Shown: one piece after another, positions 8,824 through 16,893 of the stretch
How positions within the stretch are numbered: the stretch's first letter is position 1
How the letters are laid out: every line of letters begins with the position of its first letter
Assembly: GCA_016699695.1 (NCBI GenBank)
Contig: CP065006.1
Location: 930,001-994,000, forward strand
Direction of reading: 5' to 3'
DNA length: 64,000 bases
Source: Bacteroidota bacterium
GTDB lineage: Bacteria > Bacteroidota > Bacteroidia > Bacteroidales > UBA10428
Program-made: the position numbers and the translations under genes
The notes under the pieces: model-generated
Seen by the model: only the letters and a program-made list of their open reading frames with translations
What the model was told of the DNA's origin: nothing
The model's database searches: none

Positions 8824-10164
8824 ATGAACTACTCTTTCATCCGTCTTTCTATCATCAGCCTTATTACATGCTGGTCGGCTGCCATGGTGGCCAACGATAC
8901 CCTTTCGACAGGACAAAAGACTAAATCGGGATGGAGTTTTGGAGCGATACCCGTTATTGCCTACGAAACCGATATCGGCTTAAAATATGGTGGATTGGTT
9001 AACTTTTTTCATTATGGCGATGGGGATATTTATCCCGCTTACAAGCATTCCATTTACCTCGAGTGGTCGAGAACAACCAAGGGAAGCGGAATAAACCAAA
9101 TTACTTACGATTCGAAATACCTGATACCCGGTGTAAGAACCTCGGGCGAGCTGAGCTATTTAACCGAGCAAACCCTCGATTTTTATGGATTTAACGGTTA
9201 CGAAGTTCTTTACGACCATGTGTACGAAGACGACAGCCCGGAAAATACGCTTTACGAATCGCGTGTTTTTTACCGCCAGGAAAGAAAGATGCTTCGGGTA
9301 AGAGCTGATTTTAGTGGCAGGTTAAAACACGACCGTGTAAATTGGATACTGGGGACGGTATTTTACGACATCAAACTCGACACCGTTGATATCAACAAAC
9401 TGAACAAAGGCCAGTCGGAAGAAGAAAAACTCAGGCCTGTAAACGGTGGTCTGTTTGGTGACTACCGCGATTGGGGTGTGCTTCCGGCCCATGAATACGA
9501 TGGCGGGCAGAGTACTCTGTTTAAAGCCGGGGTGGTTTTCGACAGCCGCGACAACGAACCCAACCCCATGAGAGGCATGTGGACCGAACTGCTGTTTGTG
9601 ATGGATCCGGGATTTATTGGAAGCCAGAGTGCTGCTTATGGAAAGTACATCCTTACGCACCGTCAATATTTTACGCTTTTGCCCAATCGCTTATCGTTTG
9701 CCTACCGCCTGGCCTACCAGGGTAAATTGTATGGCCACACACCCTCGTACATGTTGCCCTTCCTGTTTAACAACGGCCGGTATACCGACCGCGATGGACT
9801 TGGTGGCTCGAAAACCATACGGGGCGTTTTGCGCAACAGGGTAGTAGGCGATGACATGGCTTATGGTAATTTTGAGCTTCGCTGGAAATTTTACCGCGGA
9901 GTTGTCTTTAACCAGAACCTGTACCTTGCGCTGAGTGGCTTCACCGACATGGGCATGGTTACCCGAGGCTATGAGGTAAATACCAGTAATGTCACAGAAC
10001 CTGAATTTTTCCCCGACACCAAAGAAAGCCTGCACCAGAGTGTGGGGGCTGGTTTCCGTTTTGCCTTAAACGAAAATTTTATTATTGCGGTGGATTATGG
10101 AAAAGCGCTTGACAAACGCGACGGGAACACAGGTTTATACATTAACCTGAATTGGTTGTATTAA
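8824..10164 (+). CDS. BamA/TamA (Omp85)-family outer-membrane barrel without POTRA domains
   Basis: 446 residues with an N-terminal signal (MNYSFIRLSIISLITCW...A). The length is enough for a 16-strand Omp85 barrel but leaves no room for POTRA repeats. Supporting segments are GWSFGAIPVIAYETDIGLKYG near the start, the Omp85-like FDSRDNEPNPMRGMWTEL (about 239-256), GLGGSKTIRGVLRNRVVGDD (about 327-346, similar to the barrel-lumen [VI]RG[FY] motif) and the terminal NENFIIAVDYGKALDKRDGNTGLYINLNWLY. Short, POTRA-less members are common in Bacteroidota and mostly uncharacterised. It is not the housekeeping BamA, which is at 52253. Confidence 0.72.
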   Translation: MNYSFIRLSIISLITCWSAAMVANDTLSTGQKTKSGWSFGAIPVIAYETDIGLKYGGLVNFFHYGDGDIYPAYKHSIYLEWSRTTKGSGINQITYDSKYLIPGVRTSGELSYLTEQTLDFYGFNGYEVLYDHVYEDDSPENTLYESRVFYRQERKMLRVRADFSGRLKHDRVNWILGTVFYDIKLDTVDINKLNKGQSEEEKLRPVNGGLFGDYRDWGVLPAHEYDGGQSTLFKAGVVFDSRDNEPNPMRGMWTELLFVMDPGFIGSQSAAYGKYILTHRQYFTLLPNRLSFAYRLAYQGKLYGHTPSYMLPFLFNNGRYTDRDGLGGSKTIRGVLRNRVVGDDMAYGNFELRWKFYRGVVFNQNLYLALSGFTDMGMVTRGYEVNTSNVTEPEFFPDTKESLHQSVGAGFRFALNENFIIAVDYGKALDKRDGNTGLYINLNWLY

Positions 10165-10237
10165 AGTTGATTGAAACATGATTTTTTGGTAAGGTGTGGT
10201 AGGATAAAGTCTTGTAATCAATTGCAAAAAATATAAC

Positions 10238-10257
10238 AGCGTAGTGAATACTACGCT
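10238..10257 (+). promoter_or_regulatory. Perfect hairpin in the leader of the small membrane-protein gene
   Basis: AGCGTAGT / ACTACGCT form an 8-bp perfect stem with a GAAT loop, 45 bp upstream of the ATG at 10303. There is no T tract, so it does not look like an intrinsic terminator. The same two arms occur again at 10651-10670 after the gene, so leader and tail could also pair with each other. Confidence 0.5.
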
Positions 10258-10302
10258 GAGAGGGGAATTATTTAAAGAAATTAATTATTAAATATTACTG
10301 TT

Positions 10303-10590
10303 ATGGTTATTAGATCTAAAGACAATTATCTCTTTATTGTAGCTTTAATCATTTTCTTGCCTTTAGGTTACCTGCAAAATGCCTTACTTGATAGAAAATA
10401 TTCTAGCTCATTGCCAAATTTATTGTTGGTACTTTTAGTTGTATTTTTTATTATTCCTTTTTGGTTGGAACACAAAAAAGAAAAAAGGGTATTCACGTAT
10501 CTATCAATGCTTTTGTTTTTAGGCCTTCAAACACTTATGCTAGTATTTCCAAGCTTTCATTTATTTTTAGTTAATCGTTTTACGTTTTAA
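10303..10590 (+). CDS. Small hydrophobic membrane protein, unknown
   Basis: 95 residues, clearly more AT-rich than the neighbouring genes. Three hydrophobic stretches are visible: about 9-27 (LFIVALIIFLPLGYLQNAL), 38-54 (NLLLVLLVVFFIIPFWL) and 65-90, separated by Lys/Arg-rich turns (DRKYSSS, EHKKEKR). I do not recognise the family. An AGAGGGGAAT stretch at 10257-10266 is too far upstream to be a normal ribosome-binding site. The gene is bracketed by two hairpins with identical arms (10238-10257 and 10651-10670). Base composition and isolation suggest an acquired accessory gene. That it is real rests on the clean three-helix hydrophobicity and the downstream terminator. Confidence 0.5.
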   Translation: MVIRSKDNYLFIVALIIFLPLGYLQNALLDRKYSSSLPNLLLVLLVVFFIIPFWLEHKKEKRVFTYLSMLLFLGLQTLMLVFPSFHLFLVNRFTF

Positions 10591-10650
10591 ATCCCCTAAC
10601 TAAGCGTAGTTTGCCGAAATAACAGGCACAACAAATAAACGAAGAGACTA

Positions 10651-10678
10651 AGCGTAGTTTTTACTACGCTTTTTTATT
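10651..10678 (+). terminator. Rho-independent terminator after the small membrane-protein gene
   Basis: 8-bp perfect stem AGCGTAGT (10651-10658) / ACTACGCT (10663-10670) with a TTTT loop, followed by TTTTTATTTT. The arms are identical to those of the leader hairpin at 10238-10257. A third partial copy, ACTAAGCGTAGTTT, lies at 10599-10612 and is repeated exactly at 10647-10660. Confidence 0.65.
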
Positions 10679-10679
10679 T

Positions 10680-11480
10680 TTGCAGCTTAAGCTCCCCACT
10701 AGCGCGCGTTTAGCTTGCGTAACGCGTGATGATTTTAGAAATAGTGCCTGTTCTTCGAAGCATAGCAAAACAAAAATCTTGTCCGTATGGCTCTGCCTGC
10801 GTACTTTTTTCTAAAATCTTTTGTTCTTTTGGCTGCCGCCCAAAAGAACCAAAAACCCACCACGGCTAAAAATCCGGCCTTGTTTCTGTCGCACCAGGCC
10901 GGCGCTTGCATGGGCCGAACAAGCCGGATTTCGCGCGAGCCGTGGACACCCTACGCACGAGGCTAAAAACACACTATTACTTAGCGAAGAGCTAGTAAAA
11001 TAACTTTTATAAGTCCCGCCTGGGCATGTATACCCCGCTGATTTGGGTTTGCAACCCAAATCTTCAGAACAGAATGATTAAAAAGTAAGAGTGAATTTTA
11101 GACGGTTGTACCGTATAATGAAATGGAATAAACAGAGCCTGGCCTTTTTGTTTTACAGAAAATTCGGCACAAGCATATGCGCCAGTTGTGGTTTTCGTCT
11201 CTGCGAGGCGTTAAAAAAGTCATAACAACTAAAGAAATCTTATCGACGAAGCAGTCTGTTTTTTGTAGCATGGAAAAATAAAAACCAAAACTTTGTCCGT
11301 ATGGCCCTGCCTGCGGAAACAACTACTAAATCCTAAAACTGTTGCATAATTAATAAATCCGAAGCCAAAAGATATGGATAACGGGTAATGAGATCGCTTC
11401 GTTCCTCGCGATGAGGTACCTTTTCTTAACTTAACTTAACGACATTGGATCCTCGCCAGCGTAGAGTTTCTTAAAAATTT
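10680..11480. repeat. Non-coding region of REP-like inverted repeats
   Basis: About 800 bp with no convincing gene. It holds (a) an inverted repeat at 10819-10853 (TTGTTCTTTTGG / CCAAAAGAACCAA); (b) a long imperfect hairpin at 10860-10945, with outer arms CCACGGCT / AGCCGTGG and inner arms AAATCCGGC / GCCGGATTT; (c) a perfect 9-bp stem ATTTGGGTT / AACCCAAAT with a 3-nt loop at 11041-11061; (d) a diverged direct repeat whose core TTGTCCGTATGGC-CTGCCTGCG lies at 10779-10801 and 11293-11315 (22 of 23 bases match); (e) the pair ATCGC / GCGAT at 11393-11412; and (f) TTAAC three times at 11426-11440. This resembles intergenic repeat families scattered in Bacteroidota genomes. No transposase is present. 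Confidence 0.55.
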
Positions 11481-11488
11481 CGAAGGTA

Positions 11489-12088
11489 TTAAAACATCAA
11501 CTCAAGCTGCAGACGCATTTCGTCGTAATCGAGTGCAACCGGAAATTCTGGATAGTCGTCTTTCACAGCCTGGGGTGGACGGTATAAAAAAGCTTTGTCG
11601 GCCTGTTCCAGCATGCTGATATCGTTGTAGGAATCGCCAAATGCAATTACCTCGTATTTCAGGCTTTGGAGAGCTTTTACTACCTGTCTCTTTGGGTCGG
11701 GTTGACGCAATTTGTAACCAATAATCATGTTGTTGGCATCAACCTCTAGTTCGTGGCAAAAAAGAGTGGGGTAATCCAGTTGTTTCATCAGCGGATCGGC
11801 AAATTCGACAAAGGTGTCGCTGACGATAATTACCCTCGATTTCGATTTTAGCCAATGAAGCATTTCAAATGCGCCATCCAGCGGTTTCAGACTGGCAATT
11901 ACCTGCTGTATATCGTGCAGGGTAATGCCGTGTTCTTTGAGAATTTTAATGCGGTAAAGCATCAGTTCGTCGTAGTTTTTAATATCACGTGTAGTAAGCT
12001 TCAAGGCCTCGATACCCGTTTTTTTCGATACGTTAATCCATATTTCAGGAATCCAAACCCCTTCGAGGTCGCAGCAGATCGTGTGCAT
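11489..12088 (-). CDS. thrH: ThrH, phosphoserine phosphatase / homoserine phosphotransferase
   Basis: 199 residues. HAD-superfamily motifs are visible: nucleophile motif DLEGV (Asp7), VSDTF (about 94-98), a Lys in DPKRQVV and GDSYNDISM (about 151-159). The cap region TGIEALKLTTRDIKNYDELM and the VGYKLRQPDPKR-type core closely resemble Pseudomonas ThrH. That enzyme transfers phosphate from phosphoserine to homoserine and can also hydrolyse phosphoserine. It is the last gene of the thrA - HAD - thrC - thrH run, 81 bp after thrC. No GHMP-type homoserine kinase is present, so ThrH may supply O-phosphohomoserine to threonine synthase; that is inference. Confidence 0.85.
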   Translation of the reverse strand: MHTICCDLEGVWIPEIWINVSKKTGIEALKLTTRDIKNYDELMLYRIKILKEHGITLHDIQQVIASLKPLDGAFEMLHWLKSKSRVIIVSDTFVEFADPLMKQLDYPTLFCHELEVDANNMIIGYKLRQPDPKRQVVKALQSLKYEVIAFGDSYNDISMLEQADKAFLYRPPQAVKDDYPEFPVALDYDEMRLQLELMF

Positions 12089-12169
12089 TGTATTGTTATT
12101 TTTTAAACTTCCTGCTTGATTACAGGCATGTTTCTTTAGGTTAATTTATTTTGTATGTTGAATGTATAT

Positions 12170-13537
12170 CTAGGAATAGTGTGCTTTTAAGTATTGTTTA
12201 AAGGCCGAGTAGTTCGTATTTATTTTATCGAATCTTTCCTCTTTAGCCTCTAAATGGAGCAGGCTTTCTGGCAATTCAGGTTCGATATTCAACACATGTT
12301 GTATTTCTTGCGGAAATTTTGCCGGATGAGCGGTTTCGAGGCATACACAACATTGATTGTTGTCGATGTCCTTCTGGTTGGATAAATACTGGCGCAAGCC
12401 TTCCCAACCTACGGCTCCATGTGGTTCGAGCAATACCTGGTGTCTTTCGTACACACGGCGGATAGCCTCACGGGTATTGGCATCGTTGACGCTCACAGCA
12501 AAGAGGTCAGCCCGCAGTGTTTCAAGGTCTGGATTTTTCAGAATCTGGCCAGATGGGTTCATTTCGCCCCCATACAAGGCTACCACACGCGCCATGTTAC
12601 TGGGGTGCCCCACGTTCATGGCACTCGATATGCAGGCTTTTGAAGGATTTATTGTAGCATACTTGCCTGTTTGTAAATACAGGGGTACCTCGTCGTTGTC
12701 GTTGGTGGCCACCACAAATTTCTTCACTGGCAAGCCCATCTGTTTGGCGAGCAATCCTCCCATCAGGTCGCCGAAATTTCCGGAGGGTACTGAAAATACT
12801 ATTTCTTCGTTTTGGCTTATCCGGCAGAGTCTTGAATAGGCCCAGAAATAATAAACCGATTGCGGCAATAAACGGCCAATGTTGATGGAATTTGCCGAAG
12901 AAAGGTTCAGATATTCAAGTTCTTTGTCGTTAAAAGCATCTTTTACCAGCGCCTGGCAATCGTCGAATTTACCATCGAGGGCGAGTATGCTAACATTGCC
13001 ATGCAGGGTAGTCATTTGCTTGCGCTGGCGCTCGGTTACTTCCTTTTCAGGAAATAGAATGCAAATTTCTATTCGTTCAAGACCATGGAAGGCATTGGCC
13101 ATGGCACTACCCGTATCGCCCGAAGTGGCAGTGAGGATAAGCAGATGTTTTCCCGATTTTTCGAGGTAATATTCCATCAATTGCCCCATCATGCGGGCAG
13201 CAAAGTCTTTAAAAGATGCAGTAGGTCCCTGATCGAGCCGCATAATGTATTTACGGTCGTAAACTTTTTCGAGTGGAACCTCGAAATTGTAAGCTTCGCG
13301 CGTCATACGAGCCAGTTCATCCGCAGGAATCTCCTGATGCAGGAATTTATTCAAGACCTCAAACGCAATTTGGTGGTAATCCATTTGTGCAAAGCGGTCA
13401 ATCTCAGCGCGGCTAAGCTGGGGAATGTGCTGTGGCATGTAAAGCCCACCGTCAGGAGCAAGTCCTTTGAGAAGTGCTTCGCCGAAATTAACTGCTGGAG
13501 CTTTTAAACTAGTGGATGAATATAGAATGTTGGGCAT
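12170..13537 (-). CDS. thrC: Threonine synthase
   Basis: 455 residues. PLP-dependent lyase converting O-phosphohomoserine to threonine. It has the N-terminal YSSTSLKAPAVNFGEALLKGLAPDGGLYMP typical of the longer ThrC class, the PLP-lysine region GPTASFKDFAARMMGQ (residues about 106-121), TATSGDTGSA (about 136-145) and VPSGNFGDLMGGLLAK (about 250-265). It lies 10 bp after the HAD gene and upstream of thrH, consistent with one operon from thrA. Confidence 0.94.
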   Translation of the reverse strand: MPNILYSSTSLKAPAVNFGEALLKGLAPDGGLYMPQHIPQLSRAEIDRFAQMDYHQIAFEVLNKFLHQEIPADELARMTREAYNFEVPLEKVYDRKYIMRLDQGPTASFKDFAARMMGQLMEYYLEKSGKHLLILTATSGDTGSAMANAFHGLERIEICILFPEKEVTERQRKQMTTLHGNVSILALDGKFDDCQALVKDAFNDKELEYLNLSSANSINIGRLLPQSVYYFWAYSRLCRISQNEEIVFSVPSGNFGDLMGGLLAKQMGLPVKKFVVATNDNDEVPLYLQTGKYATINPSKACISSAMNVGHPSNMARVVALYGGEMNPSGQILKNPDLETLRADLFAVSVNDANTREAIRRVYERHQVLLEPHGAVGWEGLRQYLSNQKDIDNNQCCVCLETAHPAKFPQEIQHVLNIEPELPESLLHLEAKEERFDKINTNYSAFKQYLKAHYS

Positions 13538-13547
13538 GAAATTATTT

Positions 13548-14213
13548 TTAATGATGATTTTGAAGCAATTCGAACTCGGCTTCTCCGAAGTTTTTTAACG
13601 ATTCTATTTTTAGATTGGCAAAATTATAGCGAGTATCGTCGATTTGACCTTCGTCGAGCAAAACAACAGCCTTCATTCGTGCCGATTTGGCTGCCAACAA
13701 ACCATTGAACGAATCTTCGAAAGCGAGGGAAAATATGGGGTCAATTTTTAGTTTCTTGCAGGCCGAAATGAAAATGCCCGGATGAGGTTTGCCATAGCGT
13801 TCGAAATCGCCCGAATAAATTAATTTGAAATATTTATTCAGATTAAATTTGTCAGTTACGCTGCGAATGTGCGCCATGGAAGAGGCCGAAGCAATTCCGA
13901 GAGGAAGTTTTTTATGGTTGAAAAAATCAAGAATTTCCATTGCGCCCTCTTTTAGTTCTCCCTTTTCTTTTAGCAAGCTGATTACACGCTGATTAAGCTC
14001 CTGGGTAATCAAGCCAATTTCTTTGGTAGGATGGGAGATTTTATCGTACCAGTGCTTCACGGCTTCTACAGAGGGCAGACCTTTTGTTTGCTGACAATCG
14101 GCATGGGTAAGGTTAAGCCCTTGTTCTTTAAAAACCTCAATTTCGGCTTCCTGCCACAAAGGCTCGGAGTTTACCAGCGTTCCATCCAGATCAAATAATA
14201 TTCCTTGTATCAT
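13548..14213 (-). CDS. HAD-family sugar-phosphate phosphatase / beta-phosphoglucomutase-like
   Basis: 221 residues with all HAD motifs: FDLDGTLVNSEPLW (residues 7-20), SASS (about 112-115), Lys in GKPHPGIF (about 140-147) and FEDSFNGLLAAK (about 163-174), plus a helical cap. It most resembles the HxpB/YniC-type phosphatases that act on 2-deoxyglucose-6-phosphate and hexitol phosphates. It sits between thrA and thrC, where many bacteria carry thrB. A direct role in threonine synthesis is possible but not shown by sequence, as family members are promiscuous phosphatases. Confidence 0.8.
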   Translation of the reverse strand: MIQGILFDLDGTLVNSEPLWQEAEIEVFKEQGLNLTHADCQQTKGLPSVEAVKHWYDKISHPTKEIGLITQELNQRVISLLKEKGELKEGAMEILDFFNHKKLPLGIASASSMAHIRSVTDKFNLNKYFKLIYSGDFERYGKPHPGIFISACKKLKIDPIFSLAFEDSFNGLLAAKSARMKAVVLLDEGQIDDTRYNFANLKIESLKNFGEAEFELLQNHH

Positions 14214-14309
14214 ACTAAAACTAATATAAACATTAGAGTTTAACCCAACTTGCGGTTGATAAAAATTTATTCCTTTTACTTAGTTCGAATTATTTTAACT
14301 ATTACAATG

Positions 14310-16739
14310 TTAAATATTGGCAACCCTTATAACATCAGCAAAAACCCCTGCTGCCGTAACATCGGCGCCAGCACCATAACCTCGTATCATCATAGGCGCA
14401 TCTTTATAACGCTCAGTAGTTAAAAGCAGTATGTTGTTGCTGCCCTCTAGCGGATAAGCAGGATGAAACATATCTACTTCATGCAGCCCGACTTCAGCAA
14501 CGCCACAATTAAGGCTTGCAATAAAGCGCCATTTAAGCCCTTTGGCCGATAATTCTTTTCGTTTGTTTTCAAATTCTTTGTCGAAATCGGCCACCTTGTG
14601 CCAAAAGGTATCAATTGAACCTTCAAAGCAATCGGCAGGCAAAAAAGCATTCACTTTTACATCGCGCTGCTCAATCGGGTAACCTGCTTCGCGGGCTAGA
14701 ATTACGAGTTTGCGCACAACATCGATACCGCTCAGGTCGATTCGAGGGTCTGGTTCGCTATATCCCTTTTCTTTTGCCATGCGAATAGCTGCGCTTAAAC
14801 TTACTTCTTCGCTGAGCACATTAAACAAGAAGTTGAGTGTGCCGGAAAGAACCGCTTCGAGCTTGAGAATTTTATCGCCACTACGAATGAGGTCGTTGAT
14901 GGTATTAATGATAGGCAAACCTGCACCCACATTGGTTTCGTACATGAATTTAACATTGTTGTGCAGGGCGGTTTTTTTGAGCTCCTTGTATTCAGCATAG
15001 TCCGATGAGCAGGCTACCTTGTTGGCTGTGACCAGCGAAACGTAAGAGTCCAGTACTTTTTTGTACACTTTAGCCACATTTTCATCCGCAGTGCAATCGA
15101 CAAACACACTGTTGCGTAGGTTCAGTTCACGTATGGCCTCCACAAATTTATTCAGGTTGGCTGTATCCCCCTGTTCAATTTCAGCGAGGTAATTCTCCAG
15201 ATTAACACCTTCGGGGTTGATGACCATTTTGCGCGAGCGGCTGATACCAATTACATTCACCTTTAATTTGTGTTCTTGCAGCAAATGATTGCGCTGTTGT
15301 TTTATCTGTTGTAAAAAGCTACCTCCTACCGTGCCGGTGCCCACTACATAAAGATTAAGGTCTTTGAAATTACTCAGAAAAAATCCTTCGTGAATGACGT
15401 TGAGTGCTTTGCGAAGTAGCTTTTTGCGAATTACAACCGAAATATTCAATTCCGATGAGCCCTGCGCTGTGGCAATTACGCTAATACCATTGCGTCCAAG
15501 TGCATGAAAGAGGGTAGCCGAAACGCCGGGTACATTCTTCATACCCTCGCCTACAATGGCAATAATGGAAAGATCTTTTTCTACCAAAATATTCACCTCG
15601 TTTCGCAGGTGTATTTCCTTTTCGAATTCAATCTCAATTGATTTCACTGCCTTTTCGGTATCACGTGGCGATATGGAAAAAGTGATGGAATATTCGGACG
15701 AAGCTTGAGTGATAAGGATAATATTAATGTCGGCATGTGCCATGGCGCTGAACAGGCGAGAGGAAGTGCCTTTTGTTCCTACCATGCCTGGTCCCTGCAG
15801 GGTTATCAAGTCGATGTCGTCGATAGACGAAATTCCTTTCACCGGAGCGTCAATCAGGGGTGATTCTGGTTTATCAGAAATCAAAGTGCCAACAGATTCG
15901 GGATTGAATGTGTTTTTAATCAGTATGGGTATCTTCTTTTGGAAGGTTGGTTGAATGGTTGGAGCATAAATAACCTTGGCACCAAAATGCGATAACTCCA
16001 TAGCTTCGGCATAAGTCATATGCTGAATGGGAAGTGCTTTACTAACTTTGCGTGGGTCGGCAGTCATAAACCCATCTACATCGGTCCATATCTCGAGCCT
16101 TTTTGCATGGAGGGCTGCAGCATAAATGGCAGCTGAAAAGTCAGAACCACCACGACCGATGGTAGTTGTGGCGCCCGATGCATCGGAGGCAATGAATCCA
16201 GGCACGATACACACTCCTTTAAATCCGGAAAATTCTTTTTGAATAAGAGTGAAAGTAGTCTCAAAATCAATACGTGCCGCACCAAACTGGCTATTGGTTT
16301 TAATTAGAGTACGTGAGTCGGAATAACTTGCATCACTGAACGATTTGCAGATAAGGGTGGATGAAAGTAATTCGCCAAAACTCAATATCCGGTCGTGTAT
16401 TTTTGGTGTCAGATCGTTTAATCTGTATACGCCTTCTAAAAGGTTTTTTAGTTCGTCGAGCAGGGGCTGTAGGCTTAAAAGTACATGGTTTTGCTCTTTC
16501 GGGGCATGGTTTTGTTTGACGGAATTGTGGTATATTTCGGCAATCTGATTCAAAAGTTCGCTGTATCGAATATCTTTTGACGAGGCCAGACTGGTAGCTT
16601 CTTCGAGTAGATTAGTAACGTTATGAAAGGCCGAAACCACTATAATTATGGGTTTTGGATAAGATGCGATAATCTTTTCTATTTGCCTGAGACCTTCCGG
16701 CGACTCGACCGATGAACCACCGAACTTAAGTACAATCAT
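14310..16739 (-). CDS. thrA: Bifunctional aspartate kinase / homoserine dehydrogenase I
   Basis: 809 residues, the usual size for the fused enzyme, which catalyses the first and third steps from aspartate to threonine/methionine. The aspartokinase domain starts with VLKFGGSSV (3-11) and has TIGRGGSDFSAA (about 211-222) and IWTDVDG. Two ACT segments follow (about 315-465: GPGMVGTKGTSSRLF, VPGVSATLFHALGRNGISV). The dehydrogenase begins at LYVVGTGTVGGSFL (about 471-484) and has TANKVACSS and the SGTLNFLF segment. It is the first gene of the thr operon. ACT regions imply feedback control, probably by threonine. I see no leader peptide rich in Thr codons upstream. Confidence 0.95.
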   Translation of the reverse strand: MIVLKFGGSSVESPEGLRQIEKIIASYPKPIIIVVSAFHNVTNLLEEATSLASSKDIRYSELLNQIAEIYHNSVKQNHAPKEQNHVLLSLQPLLDELKNLLEGVYRLNDLTPKIHDRILSFGELLSSTLICKSFSDASYSDSRTLIKTNSQFGAARIDFETTFTLIQKEFSGFKGVCIVPGFIASDASGATTTIGRGGSDFSAAIYAAALHAKRLEIWTDVDGFMTADPRKVSKALPIQHMTYAEAMELSHFGAKVIYAPTIQPTFQKKIPILIKNTFNPESVGTLISDKPESPLIDAPVKGISSIDDIDLITLQGPGMVGTKGTSSRLFSAMAHADINIILITQASSEYSITFSISPRDTEKAVKSIEIEFEKEIHLRNEVNILVEKDLSIIAIVGEGMKNVPGVSATLFHALGRNGISVIATAQGSSELNISVVIRKKLLRKALNVIHEGFFLSNFKDLNLYVVGTGTVGGSFLQQIKQQRNHLLQEHKLKVNVIGISRSRKMVINPEGVNLENYLAEIEQGDTANLNKFVEAIRELNLRNSVFVDCTADENVAKVYKKVLDSYVSLVTANKVACSSDYAEYKELKKTALHNNVKFMYETNVGAGLPIINTINDLIRSGDKILKLEAVLSGTLNFLFNVLSEEVSLSAAIRMAKEKGYSEPDPRIDLSGIDVVRKLVILAREAGYPIEQRDVKVNAFLPADCFEGSIDTFWHKVADFDKEFENKRKELSAKGLKWRFIASLNCGVAEVGLHEVDMFHPAYPLEGSNNILLLTTERYKDAPMMIRGYGAGADVTAAGVFADVIRVANI

Positions 16740-16845
16740 GATGTGCGCTGTTAATATGGATTGGTATCGAAAAGGCTATAATTGATATTTATCATAAAGC
16801 TGCGAAAATACACAATATTGCCAAAAAACGCCCAGTCTAAATGAA

Positions 16846-16869
16846 AAATGGGGACATTGGCCCCCATTT
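16846..16869 (-). terminator. Terminator of fabD
   Basis: 8-bp stem AAATGGGG (16846-16853) / CCCCATTT (16862-16869) with an 8-nt loop. On the minus strand the hairpin runs straight into a TTTTTC tract, 25 bp after the fabD stop. It separates fabD from the downstream thr operon. Confidence 0.65.
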
Positions 16870-16893
16870 CATGCTTTTCAATTCTAAAGTTTG

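Noticed and set aside
10811..11059. 82-codon minus-strand and 60-codon plus-strand frames in the repeat region
   Set aside because: They lie across the inverted repeats and overlap each other; composition follows the repeats, not protein coding.
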